From Cocos nucifera (Eukaryota > Streptophyta > Magnoliopsida > Arecales > Arecaceae): a stretch of 64,000 bases of DNA. The position numbers and the translations under genes were made by a program. The stretch is taken from positions 277,712 to 341,711 of the forward strand of contig QRFJ01000057.1 in NCBI GenBank assembly GCA_006176705.1, read 5' to 3'. The notes below the pieces were generated by a model that made no database searches, was not told the origin of the DNA, and worked only from the letters and a program-made list of their open reading frames with translations. Of this stretch, positions 26,040 to 38,400 are shown one piece after another (position 1 is the first letter of the stretch; each line of letters starts with the position of its first letter).

Positions 26040-29000
26040 TAAAGTTCATGAGCTAATTCTATCATCTTCAGTATTTACTTTGTTGGGAATACATAATATA
26101 AATTCATTTCCTTCATTTCCGATGGTGATCAATTGCGATTCCATCATACTAACAACTACAATCTATGATCAAATTAATATTAAAATTAATTAAAAATTTA
26201 TAGAAAATTAATGAATATAATTTGTTCGAAGACGTGCTACACACTATCCTAAGATGATTCCTGACTGTCATACAGGATCAATCATGAGAACTCCACACCC
26301 CGAGATATAACCGGAGACATCCTTACGGGCACGAATGTGGAAAGAATGATAGAGCTTCAACCTAGCAATTAAAAAAAGAATGAAAAAGCAAAAAAATAGA
26401 TCAAAAAAAACTTGAAAGAAGAGAATTTATAAGAGAATAAGAGGATTTAAGATAAAGCAGTTTTTTTTTTTTTTTTTTTGTGCATCCTCCAACCCTTACC
26501 AAGGGCCTAATTTATAAACCCAAAAACTAGCCATTTAGGCTAATTCTACATTATATGAATATTTAATTAGCTAATGGGCAAAAAAACTAATGGGCAACAT
26601 ATTAATCGGGCAATTAACGTTTAGCAACATTAATCATATTTATCCCTAAATAAATAATGAAAATGGTCATGTTCATTAAAGAAAAAAGTAAATAAAGAAA
26701 AATAAAATGTGGATCTGCCACGCCATAGGCATGATCGCGTGCCTGGAGGCCGGGCCCATGTATGGTAGCCAAAAATTTATAGATTTTTGACAAAGCCCAA
26801 GAAAAAGATTTTCATCATAAATCATTTTCTCAAATTTTTTTCTATCCAACACGAGGCTAAACAATTCGAATTGGTTGGTGGAGGGAATTTTAAGTTTTCA
26901 AAAATTCCCTCCAAAACACTAATATACCCATTGAGAGCACGATTGGCTTACTCATTAAGACTAATCGAACTGATGTTTAACGTAAAAGTCCACAACTTCT
27001 CTCCGAGGTGATTTAAGGCCAAAATTATGGCATGATTGATTTCTTCAAATATCACAAAGGTGCAGGTTTTTCAAGACAAGGAGTCCCAAATTGCAGCCGC
27101 ATATCATTTTTTAGTGAAGTTTTCTATAATACTAAAAGAAGCGGCACATTTTAAAATTCCTGTATTACAGATTACAACTAAAGGTTCTAAATTTCTTACA
27201 CTCAAAAACTTGACCACAACTTCACCCATAATAAGCCAGGGCCCATATTTCTCTTCTCACAACCGCATTCAGAGAGATTCAATTCTCCCATATATCAGGA
27301 ATTGCTGAGATATATCTGCACGAAATCTTGCTAACAAAATCCTCGTTGATAAGTTGCAAGTCTGTTTAAGATCTCAAGTGGCGATCAGGCTGTGCCTCCA
27401 CATAGCAAATGATCTTTACAAACTATGCATTAACTTTCCAAATGATGCTATTACACGGTAGTGGATGGAAGGGTAGATTCTTAGGTGCTAGATGATTCCC
27501 TAGAGAACAGGTATCTGAAGCAATGAAATCGAAACAAAAAGATCATATATCAGAAAATTTCAGGCTATTCAAAGTGTTGCAGTACTTTTTACCAAAACTG
27601 ATATCTCAAATACCAGGTTCTAATACACAATAGAATTACCATCAGAGAGAGTTTGGCAATAAGACTAGAGTTGAACAATGAGATGGACTAAGAAAAAGGC
27701 ATATAGAAGAGACATTTCGGTAAAGTCATTTTCAGGAAGACTAGTTTGGTCTGTTAAAAGAAAGTTAGTAGGCAAAAGATAAAGCAAGGTGAAAAGAAGA
27801 GAGATCTTGACTGCATCTTGTCAGCCACTGGAAGAGATGGTTGAGAAATCTGAGATCATAGTTTGTCACAGAGTACTCACAGAACTTCCTTTGCTGTGTA
27901 CAAGTCCTATTTCCCCCAACTTTTTTCAATTCTTGCCGTACGGGAAACGAGCTGGAGAGCTAATCCAATGCGCATGTGAAGAAACTATCTTCGGTTAGAA
28001 GTTCGCAGCAAGTTCCTTAGGAAGTTTGCCACTTAGCAGATCTTTTTTCGAAAAAAAAGAAAAAGAGATTTTTTTTTTCTTTTTTTTTTTTTTTTGGCCT
28101 CTACCACCGAGATTAGACCTGATAAGCATCCGGAAACAAGCACACCAGACAGGCAAAGAAGCTTGGGTTTATCATTTGGCAAATAAATTCAACAAGTGCT
28201 TAAAAAAACAGAAATTTATTTGGACCACAAGCATTTCATTTCAAAATCAGACTCCAATTGCTTGATGAAATTTGAGATTTTGTTCAGAAACACTCATCAA
28301 CGGTGGTCTAGTTTGTTTGGATGGCTAAGGCATGTGCACCATCTAGCATTCACCATAAAAATAAAACCAGTGTAGAATTCCAAGGAATCTATTACTCACC
28401 ATGTTGCTTGTGCCTAGAAAAAAATTGCTCAACTCAAAATGGGCAAGAGGAAATTGGCAAACTGTCCATCTCCATTCAATCAGAGCATCAAGTAAGCATC
28501 ATGATACCACACCACCCAGATAGAATAAGCATCATTATGACTTGCATTTAGTTCTGCTACTATATGTTAGTGTTTGGTTGTTTGTACTACTCTGCAACTG
28601 GATTGCCATATCGCTTCCCTAAGGATGCATCTAAAATTACAAACTAAAAATATTTTAGTCGATACCTCCATCCACAAACAAAAAAGTAAAAAAAAAATTA
28701 TAGAAACATCCTCTCAACTTTAGCATAATTTCACTTATATCTCTTATATTTTAAAAAATATCAAACTGGCCTTTCTAGTTATTAAAAAATATCAAACATC
28801 CTCTCCCATCCATGAGCCTTATCCCTCTGTGAAGGCCCCCTCTATATATGCTCCTTCTTACCAACAATCCATCCTTCTCCCTCCTCTTTCTTCTTATCCA
28901 TTTCTTCTCCTCCATGATACCTCCCTCCATCTATACTCATTTCTCAATCTCCTCTCTTTCCTTCTCATCAATTTCTCCTTCTTCTTCTGCAAGCCATCCA

Positions 29001-29340
29001 TAAATCATCTCTCTCCACCTCGACCCCTTCTCACCGGCAATCATCCTTCCTCCTCCATTTTCTCACCATTTTTTCTTCCTTTTGTCCTTTTTCTCCTCTT
29101 CTAATTCAGTCATTATTGGTGACCCTTCTTCCCTCCTTTCCTTCTAAATCCATCCATGAGCAAAAAATATTTCTGAATTATATTAAAAATTAAAAAAATT
29201 AATTAAATATTTTATAAAATATAGAAAGTATGAATAAAATTATGTTAAAATTGAAATGTTGTTCCCGTAATTTTGTTGAAGAAACAATCTCATCCAGCTC
29301 GGTAACTTGACCGCCTAGTTAGGCTTCAAACATGTGTCTT
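26040..29340. other. Intergenic region upstream of OGG1
   Basis: No gene is supported. The stretch carries a T20 run at about 26461, T-rich runs near 28070-28096, and a CT-rich tract at 28840-29110. That tract opens a 91-codon frame of Ser/Leu/Pro/Phe only, which I treat as compositional. The last few hundred bases before 29350 must hold the OGG1 promoter. A clear TATA box was not seen. Confidence 0.45.
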
Positions 29341-29354
29341 TGACCGTTGGGTGA

Positions 29355-29429
29355 ATGTAGATGACATCACAGCCATTTTTCCCCTCTCTTACCCTTTTCC
29401 GAGCCCGAACACCGCTCGCCGGAGCCATG
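29355..29429 (+). promoter_or_regulatory. OGG1: OGG1 translation-start region: AUG-UAG start-stop followed by two in-frame AUGs
   Basis: At 29355 an ATG is followed directly by TAG (29358-29360), and that directly by a second ATG (29361) which is open into the OGG1 frame. A third in-frame ATG at 29427 gives the conventional N-terminus. The 29361 ATG has T at -3 (weak context); the 29427 ATG has G at -3 and A at +4 (better). If transcription starts upstream of 29355, scanning ribosomes would meet a minimal start-stop uORF and then a choice of two starts. Confidence 0.6.
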
Positions 29430-32400
29430 ACCAAGCGGCGGCGGGTTAAACCTCGGCCGCCGCTGCCGGCCTCCACTCCTTCTCCTACTCCGCCGCCTAC
29501 ACCACCAAAGCAAAACTCTATCCCTAACCCTAATCCTAAGCCCGCAGCCTCCCGGACCAAAACCCAGCGGTCCCTCGCCCCCTCTCTCCTCCCTTCCGCC
29601 GCCGCCAGCGAATGGGAGACCCTTCCCATCCCCCGCTCCGAGTTCTCCCTCCCCCTTACCCTTCCCACTGGCCAGACCTTCCGGTGGCGGCGGACCGCTG
29701 CCGACTGCTTTACCGGCGTCGTTGGGTCCCACCTCCTCTCCCTCAAGCACCTCGAAGGCGACCCCGCCGGCCACGTCGCCTTCCTCGTCCACCGCCCCTC
29801 CTCCGCCTCCGCCGCCGCCCGCTCCGCCCTCGCGGACTACCTCAATCTCGGCATCTCCCTCGCTGACCTCTGGCAAGGCTTCGCCCAGGCCGATCCCCGC
29901 TTCGCTGAGCTCGCCCGGCGGTTCGGCGGTGGCGCTCGTGTCCTACGGCAGGACCCGGTGGAGTGCGTCTTCCAGTTCCTCTGCTCCTCAAATAACAACA
30001 TCGGGAGGATCGAACGGATGGTCGGCATGCTTTCAACGTTCGGGGAGTATCTCGGGACAGTCGGTGGGTTCGACTTCCATGAGTTCCCGTCGCTCGACAG
30101 GCTGTCCCTCGTCTCGGAACAGGAGCTCCGGGAGGCCGGCTTTGGTTACAGGTCTGTTTTCTTTCACTTCCTCACTTGAATCCTTAATTGTTGTAATTAA
30201 TTGCAATTTTATAGTTTTTGGAAGAAAAACGAAGCACGTTAGTTTCAGAAATTTGATGAACAGATGAAAAAATTTGATGGAAGGGCATTTGTATTGTTTT
30301 CTTGGTAGCTTATGGAATTCAGAATATCAGTGTTATGATGATTGAATCCTAAGTGGGGTGCATAGAGTTCAAAGGCGAAAATTTTGAATAGAAATTTGGA
30401 ATGTTGATATCAAATTGTTCTTGGCTAGTGGCTGTTTCTTGGATTTAATTCCGCTTTGTTTGGTTGGTGACTTTGCATATTTTATTTAAGGTGATTAGAA
30501 ACAGTCATTAGCTTGGAAGAAGAGAGATGTTATTCTGGGATGGAGGAAAGATTGTTGGAATAACCATCTTATTCTGATCAATGATAGAATGCTTGCTGAC
30601 TCTATCAATAGGAGGGTGAATAAAACTGAGTTTCCTGCTAGTAGAAACTTAACTTCTTGTCACATCTGCCAGGAACATAAACACAACAGGATGCCATATA
30701 TGCCTATAAATTTCCCATATAACGCCTTTTCTTCCCAAGCAAGTTAAGAACCTGTTACTCAAATCATGGAACTACATATGACCGGTTCGGGATGCAAGGA
30801 GAATTTGATGGTCGTTTCATCTGTGACCAATAATTAATTAATGTCTAAGTTAAACTAAGTAATTCTTTGTTGAAACTATCTTGAGAAATCTTCAATTGTT
30901 GGTCTCCACCAATCGGATGAATTCTGTCTATCAGGTGCTAATGTGTGGTGAAGTATGCTTCCTCTTCTTGTTCTTGTTAAACTTTTCACTTAAAGTTTTT
31001 TACCTGTTTTTGTACACTTCCACTTTTGGTTGATGCACTTCTCTGGTTAGTTATCTGGAGAGACTTGAGAGGAGTGTTTTACTGAAGAAGAGGGTAGACT
31101 TGCATCGGTGAGCCTCACATAATTGGGCTAAAAAAATGGAACTAAGTGTGAGTATATATCTCTTCAAATATGATCCTGAAAAATAAATGCTACAGCCAAG
31201 GAAAAAGGAGGTTTAATCTATCTTCAGTTTTCATATTATATGATATCACAGTTACCGGAATGCCCTTAGGTAATGTCTGCTGGTTTAACATTGGTGGAGC
31301 CAAAGTATCCCAGCTGGCAGTTTCCAATATAGTTAGATGAAACCCATGCTTTAAATTATATTTTAACGCACTTAAGCCTCCAAATATCACAGGGCAACTG
31401 TTTTCTTCTGCTCTTAGGAATATGAGCCTCTCTAGAAATCATCTAAAATAAGATCCAGCTGTCTTTACTTGAATTTTGTGTCCCTTATGGAATTCTCTTG
31501 TTCATAACATATAGCAATTCATTCTACCTTTTTCATCAAGTTGCAATCTGACACCAAGGACCAGAGAAAGGTCCTTGTTAATGGAAATCTTGTGAATGAT
31601 TTATGGTTTGTGGACACTCCAACTTATATGATGGGAAAGGTAGACATTTGTTATTCTGTTAAAATAAGAATTTCGATCAATTCTTGGTTTTTAATGTTTT
31701 CTGTAAATATTTCTTTTGTCAGGCTATGCATTGATAAGCTGATCTTACCTCAGCTAATTTTAGTATTCTAATGAGAGAATGTTGAGAGGCTGTTATGCAT
31801 ATTAGGGTGAATCATTGAGAGCAAACTATCAAACTATCACTGCTGGGAGTTGGTCCAATCTAAAGATAATTCTATTACTTTTCCAGACTTCTTTAGCTTT
31901 TCTGCTTCAGGTCAAATCTGCCATTTGTACGTATGTTTCTTGATCCTTTTTTACCATATTTTGTACTAGTTGATGGTTTAATTCTTGTTAGAGCAGGGCA
32001 AAGTACATAGTTGGTACAGTCAAGGCTTTGCAGGCAAAGCCTGGTGGAGGCACTGAATGGCTTGCGTCTCTTCGTGGCTTGGAGCTTCATGAGGTGATTG
32101 ATGCCCTTTGTACTTTGCCTGGAGTTGGACCAAAGGTCGCTGCCTGTATTGCACTTTTTTCCCTTGATCAGCACCATGCCATTCCTGTTGATACTCATGT
32201 GTGGCAGGTAAGGGTTCTCTGCTTTCACATTTTTGATTAAACACCTCAAAAGTAAAATCTTGAATATACCAACCTATGTTCCACCACTAAATATCTTTGA
32301 TCTGGAATAGGCACTGAACCTCCACATTTAGTTCAGTTCTCAGCTCAGCATGGCATAAACTAGATGATTGGCAGTGTTTTAAAAGGCTATTGTAGTATAC

Positions 32401-33868
32401 AGGCAATCAAGAGGCCGCATGGTGCATATACAGTTACTATATTTCAAAATATAATATATTTTATACAATAATGAGAATAATAATTATAGTAGTATTCTCT
32501 GGATGGATAAATAATAATATTACTAACAATAACAACTAAGAATTAGTGCTTACTGCTAAGTACCTAATATCTAATAACAATTATAACGGGATAACATTTT
32601 GACATTGTTAAGACCTATATCATGCCCATCTGAAACCTGCATTAGATCTAACTACTATCTTAAACCCGCTTCACCAGCATAGGCCTGCATAAGAGTTGCT
32701 ATATATGTGGTTCTAGAAGATGGTAGTAAGCACACTGTATGTACGCCACAAAATGCTAAGTGGATCATCTTTTTTTGTTCCACAATGCAGTACGACCATC
32801 GATAGCAACTGCATATAGATAATGCAGTGCAGTTGATGGACAGCATATACATTTGCACGCTCATATGCAGAAATATGCATCTCATTTTAAATCACTGATG
32901 ATCGGTCCTATGAGTGTTGTGCTGTAGGGATTTGATCACATAATCCTGATTGATCTGATAACAAATACGACCTATAAATTGAGTTTCTTATTAACTGTTC
33001 GTATGTAAATTTTGGAATATTGGTGTATATAATGTTTGAATCCAAATTAACTTGGGCTGTGGTGAACCAAGATATCGATGCAGTTCTTTTATTCTAAGAA
33101 TGAAACAGATAGTTAGATTCCCCATGTGCATTCTAATTTCAAAAATACTTGGGTGTCTTAGTTCTTTTGCTGTGGAAAAAATACAAATGAAATCAGATTC
33201 CTAAAAGTATTTTAAAGCCGTTGTCTTTTAGCGGCTCATGCATTCAGGTTTTCTCAGGTTCCATGTGATACATCAGACCTGTTATTGCAGTAGCTTGTCT
33301 ATACATATATAAAGAAATTATCGTTGCATTGCTTGCGAACAACTGGCACTGTCCAACGTGCATGTCTTTTGTCTTCATAAATTTTGCTGAATTGTCTAAT
33401 TATATGATATCTACCATTATATGGTCTGCTTGGCCTGAAAATAGCTTTTAGTGTGTTGCAGCCTTCTTTTTCGGTTAATTAGAGCATGCATTGCATCTTT
33501 TGAAAACTAAGTTTATGTTGTTAGCTCCATGGCAGTCATGGAGTGATGCACTTGTATAAGTGATTTGCAGCCTGACATTGGGAATGCTTACCACTGCTGC
33601 TTATGTTTAGATTGCAGTGCAATATCTCATGCCAGAGCTTGCAGGCATGAGCCTGACGCCAAAGCTTTGCAATCGTGTTGCTGAGGGATTTGTGGCCAGA
33701 TTTGGGAAATATGCTGGTTGGGCACAAAATGTGCTTTTCATAGGTGAACTATCATCACAGAAGGCCCTTAGGCCATCAGATGTTACTGTCGGCAGCCAGC
33801 CGAGGTCTGCTAAGAGAAAACACAAGAAAAACAAAGTGGCTACAAAAATATCCTCTCAGGTTGGATAA
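29427..33868 (+). CDS. OGG1: 8-oxoguanine DNA glycosylase/AP lyase, complete
   Basis: Exons 29427-30151, 31997-32207 and 33611-33868 join in phase to 397 codons plus stop (Arabidopsis OGG1 is about 365 aa; the surplus is an N-terminal Pro/Ser-rich leader). The enzyme excises oxidised guanine from DNA in base excision repair. The protein shows a basic start (MTKRRR), a glycosylase N-domain with GQTFRW at residues 82-87, the RQDP-EC-FQFLCSSNNNI block, and a helix-hairpin-helix motif LPGVGPKVAACI at 282-293. Lys288 is the expected catalytic nucleophile, followed by the conserved Asp307 in PVDTHVW. All known key residues are present. The C-terminus carries a basic cluster (SAKRKHKKNK) that could serve nuclear import. 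The first exon is strongly GC-rich, the later ones are not, a monocot pattern. An upstream in-frame ATG at 29361 would add 22 residues. The introns are 1.85 and 1.40 kb. Confidence 0.95.
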
Positions 33869-34454
33869 ACATGCAGGTAGGGTCATCTGCTTACAGTTAA
33901 TTGCTAGCTGATTGGTTTGACATACATGGGTCATTAGTTTTTGTAAACCATGAGATCTGTGTATGAATAGGCGACCCTTTTCTTGGAAGAATAGAAGAGT
34001 TTTCCTCGCGATCTAGCATAGCTTGCGAAGTTATGGCATGGCATATTTCATTAGAATGTTACTGCAGAAGGATCCAGATGTGCTGATGACTTGTAATCAT
34101 GGCCGCTTGGAGAAGATTTCCTTATTACGGCATGCACTGATACTTGATTCAATGGAGGATCTTATTTGTCATATATAGCTGCTGAAAGTTTCAAAGTCAT
34201 TATTCCTCAAATGCCTCTTCTTTTTTCCTTGCCCATTGTATTCTGTCAGTTGGAAACCGTCACTGCTCCATGTCATCTAGTGATTTCTTTCCACTATGAG
34301 AAACGTTGCAGACTATTTTGTTTTCCTTCCTCTTCTCAGCTTTTTCAACAATGAAAAATGTGTTAAAATTCCAAAACTGTGACGAAAAACATAATACAAT
34401 GCATCTGATGGTTTTCACATGAGGTAATAGGTATGCTCTCTGCTCAATTTAGTG

Positions 34455-34640
34455 CTAAAGATGCAATCGAATTGAAATTAGTTGAGTAAACATAAGCTCA
34501 AGCTTAATTCAATTCAAAATAAATGAATTTAAAATTTAACTAGAATTTGAGCTCGATTCAATTGGAAACGAAGAAAGAAAACATTCCAGATATTTAAATA
34601 TTAATCAAATCATATTCGAATTTGAATATAAATTATAATA

Positions 34641-34723
<83 letters not shown>

Positions 34724-34800
34724 CTTGTAAGGTTTTGAGAGAAGTGTCTTGCTATTCGAGTTTGATTTTAAAAAATTATTATTCGAGCTCGATGGTCATC
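34455..34800. mobile_element. Decayed relative of the 25.5-kb hAT-like MITE
   Basis: From about 34455 (AAGATGCAATCGAATTG, then GTTGAGTAA, then AAGCTCAAGCTTAATTCAATT) the sequence tracks the right arm of the element at 25497-26029, read in reverse complement, with mostly C-to-T and G-to-A differences. Both have a central TA run. The right end (ATTCGAGCTCGATGG near 34780) is recognisable but the terminus and any target duplication are lost. Confidence 0.45.
34644..34722. repeat. Compound (TA)n(GA)n microsatellite
   Basis: About 18 TA repeats run directly into about 22 AG repeats without interruption. Confidence 0.95.
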
Positions 34801-35485
34801 AAATTAAGATGAGCCGAGCGGTGCTATCCATGCATACCCCCATCCACTGCAAAAGGTCCTGCCAGCGGATTTCTGTGCCTGCTGTTGCATTCAACCGCAG
34901 AACGGATAGCTCAGATATCCAGTATATATACTGCAAAAATATTGCAGGATAACCTTCTTCCGGCTGTGTATGAGCTCCTCTGAGAAAGAAGATGTTCCGG
35001 CTACTTGATTTTTAAAACAATGCTGCTTCCCAGCACCACATCACGAGCCGGTGCTGCGGAGCAGGAAGGGGAGCGGTGCAGTGAAGCGTTCATCATGCCT
35101 GGATTAACGAACGAATTCAGCCAGCTTGACCAGATTGGCCACATTTTTAATTTGTTTTCGTCCTACTGCAAAATAGCCTCTGATTCATAGCACTACCTTT
35201 TTCCTAAGAGAGCACGATTTGTTTTGTTTTGTTTTTTTTTTATTTTTGTCCCAAAGAGAAACGGTGCCATGCCTATTTCTGGAAGGAAAACATGACAGCA
35301 AAATGAAGGCCAGGCTCGAACCCTTAGACATTGCATGTTCCAAGGGACAGAAAAAAAAAATACGAAGATTAAAACCTGTAATATTTCTATAATTACAGCA
35401 AGAAATGATACAACTTCACTATGCAAAGGCTCTAACATAATCCATACAGCTCAGTATTGGAACCCCCATCCCAAAACCACCTGCT

Positions 35486-38400
35486 TTAACCGATATTTGA
35501 ATTATTTCCTGATGAGGATCTCAACAAATGATGATTTGAAGTGTTTGGCAAACCAGAATGGAACATAACATTTGGAGAGGGGGCAGAAGGAGATGGGTGG
35601 ATCGCTGAGAGAGTTGAGCCGGGTCCAAAACCAGATAGTTGTGGTCGTTGAATAAATGGCATCTGAGGATGCCCTGGCAGATTTTCGCAAAATGCAGATG
35701 AGACGCTTGCCTGGCCAACTGAGGCTGATATGCTTGGTTGTCCTGCGGTCGTATTCATAGCTGCAGCTGGTAGAGTAGTTCCTGCTTGTGTAAACCGGGT
35801 TGACATCATCCGCACACGCTCCATCAAAAGCCTCTGTCTTGTCCTCTCCACCTGTTCACATTCCTTCAGCAGAATGGTTTCCACCTCTGCGAACTGTTTC
35901 AGCTTCAACTCCAACCTCTTTAACTGCATAAAGATAAATGAGAGGCACATCAGTTGGAAAATGTAATGGCAACACTAAATACTTGGACTCATCCAACGAT
36001 AACCAATCCCATGGTAGAACTTCTACATACATTAAATAAAATCTGGTGATCAAAATCTACAATGATCCAGGAGACTGACAATTACAAATCAAACTGTGGA
36101 GAGGTGTGTTTGCAGGCTGTGATGAAACATTGGTACTCAGAAGAAACCAGAAAGGCCACAGAGAACAAGTGAGAAGTCGTGGAAGTCGGTCATGCCGAGG
36201 ATCCAGGGCTACAGCAGGCTATGCCTTGATCTGATGAGGAGATGGTTGAATCAAATGCTACTCCTAATGGCAAATCTGATGATGGTATTCAAATTGGGAA
36301 CAAAGGTGATGGTGAGGAGATTCTAGAACATGGGACAACAGGTCAGAGGTTCTTCATTAATCTTTATATTAACCTTGATATTAACCTATGTCAGTTACAT
36401 TTAGCCTTTCCAAGTGGATCTATCAAATATCATCATTCATGATGGAAATCTAGAAGTAGGGTTATGGGCTTGAATGGCCAAGAATCTAATAACAAAATAA
36501 AATCCCGTAAGAACTCCATCAAGAACATCAAGAAAAAGATGCAGTACTTTTGACGGTGGAGAAAAGAAAATCAGTTGTCATAAATGAATTGCAAGTAGAA
36601 AATTATTAGGTCAGTTTCCAGCCACGTCTTCTCTCAACATATTAGTTTAAAGTATCTCCTAAGATTTTAGTTCATCTCTGATAGATATTAGCTGTAATAA
36701 ACCCTAGGATACATCTTAAAGAAATTTAATAAATGACACTATAATAGCCAAAGATAGCACACCACATAGCAACAACAAATTAGCTTGAACACAGACCTTG
36801 TGATTTATGATAGTGGCAGCCAGTCTCTGAATTTCACACTCTTCTTGATCACCAAATAGTTTTGCCTTCACTGCTGCTGCAGACAGACCACTCTTGGCAG
36901 CTCGTTTTACGTGTCCGGAAGGAGGAGGAGAAGCAGCCTTTTTATTAGCATATGGCACCTGGTCTTCAGGAGATTCATCTGGATTGATAAATGGAATGTT
37001 TAGGAAAAACAATATAGTGTGAAAATGAATAAACAGAAAAGGAATCAATAATTCACCCTTTTGGCGACCAAAGTTTGCATGTGCTCCATGAGCACCAAGT
37101 TCAGAATGCATGCTCTCAGAACTCAACCTTCAAATGTGAAGCGCAAGTCTGATATTATTTGTTTGCAACTCAAGTGGATGGAAGTTTGTATTACAGAACA
37201 AATAAAGTTAGGTCCACACACAAAACATGGCATTGGCAAGACTTTGCGACCAAGGTAATTCTTATGCCCAAGAGTAAGCAAGTTAAACATGAATGCCATA
37301 GCAGAGAAACATTATACGGAGATAGTTGTTCATTATGTACTTATCCAATCACTGGTACAAGCTCAATATTCTAACCTGTGGCCCTCTTTAGTCAAGACAG
37401 ATAATGCTGCACTAGCACAGGCTGCAGCAACTCTTGGTCCAATTGCCGAGGTCAAAAATGCAACCTAGAAAACAGTTACACAAAGCAAAATAATTGAACG
37501 ACATGAGGACCTGATACTTTAGTAAAACGCTAAAAGAAATATAAGCATAACCATAATCATGATCCTTGGAGATCAATTGAGCAATAAGCATATCTCTTTC
37601 TGAACTATTTGAGATGTGTTATGAATTCTTACTCGCCAAAAGTTTCTGACCTCGGGAAAAGCTACTAGAACCAACCCAACAGGATTAGTTAAATATTTAA
37701 GCAGCACAGAATCCCAAAAGTGCAAACTTTGATGAGTATTTAGTAAAAAAAACAGTGTGTTACGCTTACTGGTCCCTGTGTCCATACAACTCCACCCTAA
37801 TGCACTACAAATCAGCCACACTTAACCTTCAATAAAATTATTGTTTATATTACAGGAACCTCTCTAACAGAAAATTAACATATTTGGTTCTACATCAATG
37901 GAAAACTCGAAAAGCATTGGATTAAGACATGCAACACTGGTACCAGCAAAACTTTCCAGAATACACTTGTTGCTAAGGATGATAACTGATATATCTCAAG
38001 ATTGTATCAAGCTACAATGTTCATTATCATTTATAAAAATAATTTAAAAAAAAAAAAACAGCATTCATAATCTGCTTTTTCTCCAGCATTTTTGGATATC
38101 TCAGTTAATTCAAATTACACCGTACAACAAATCCCCGCACTTATTGGTCTGTGTAGATTATTTGCTTCTGGTGGATATGTTACATCTTATTACATACCTA
38201 GAAACCATGACTGGTATAATTAACTCCTATTGATTAAACATTAGGGTGATATGTCATCATTTACAGTCATATAAGGAGAGCAGGTTAAGAAGCAATACAG
38301 AGTTTCTTTGATTTCTTGATTTTAGATGCTTTTGACGGGATTGGATTTTTTTTTATTTTTTATTTTTTATTTTTTTTTTGCTATTTAAGGCTATGAGATG

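Larger units (their letters stand above)
33869..35485. other. Convergent intergenic region between OGG1 and SWI3C
   Basis: OGG1 and SWI3C end toward each other here, so both 3' untranslated regions lie in this stretch. It also holds a decayed relative of the hAT-like MITE (about 34455-34800) and a compound microsatellite. No further gene is supported. Confidence 0.5.

Noticed and set aside
28829..29104. 91-aa Ser/Leu/Pro/Phe frame upstream of OGG1
   Set aside because: CT-rich low-complexity DNA with no domain and no splice partners.
29367..29876. 169-aa Gly-rich frame antisense to OGG1 exon 1, and plus-strand frames at 29612 and 29722
   Set aside because: They are GC-rich shadows of the OGG1 first exon. 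The OGG1 frame itself carries the conserved glycosylase blocks.
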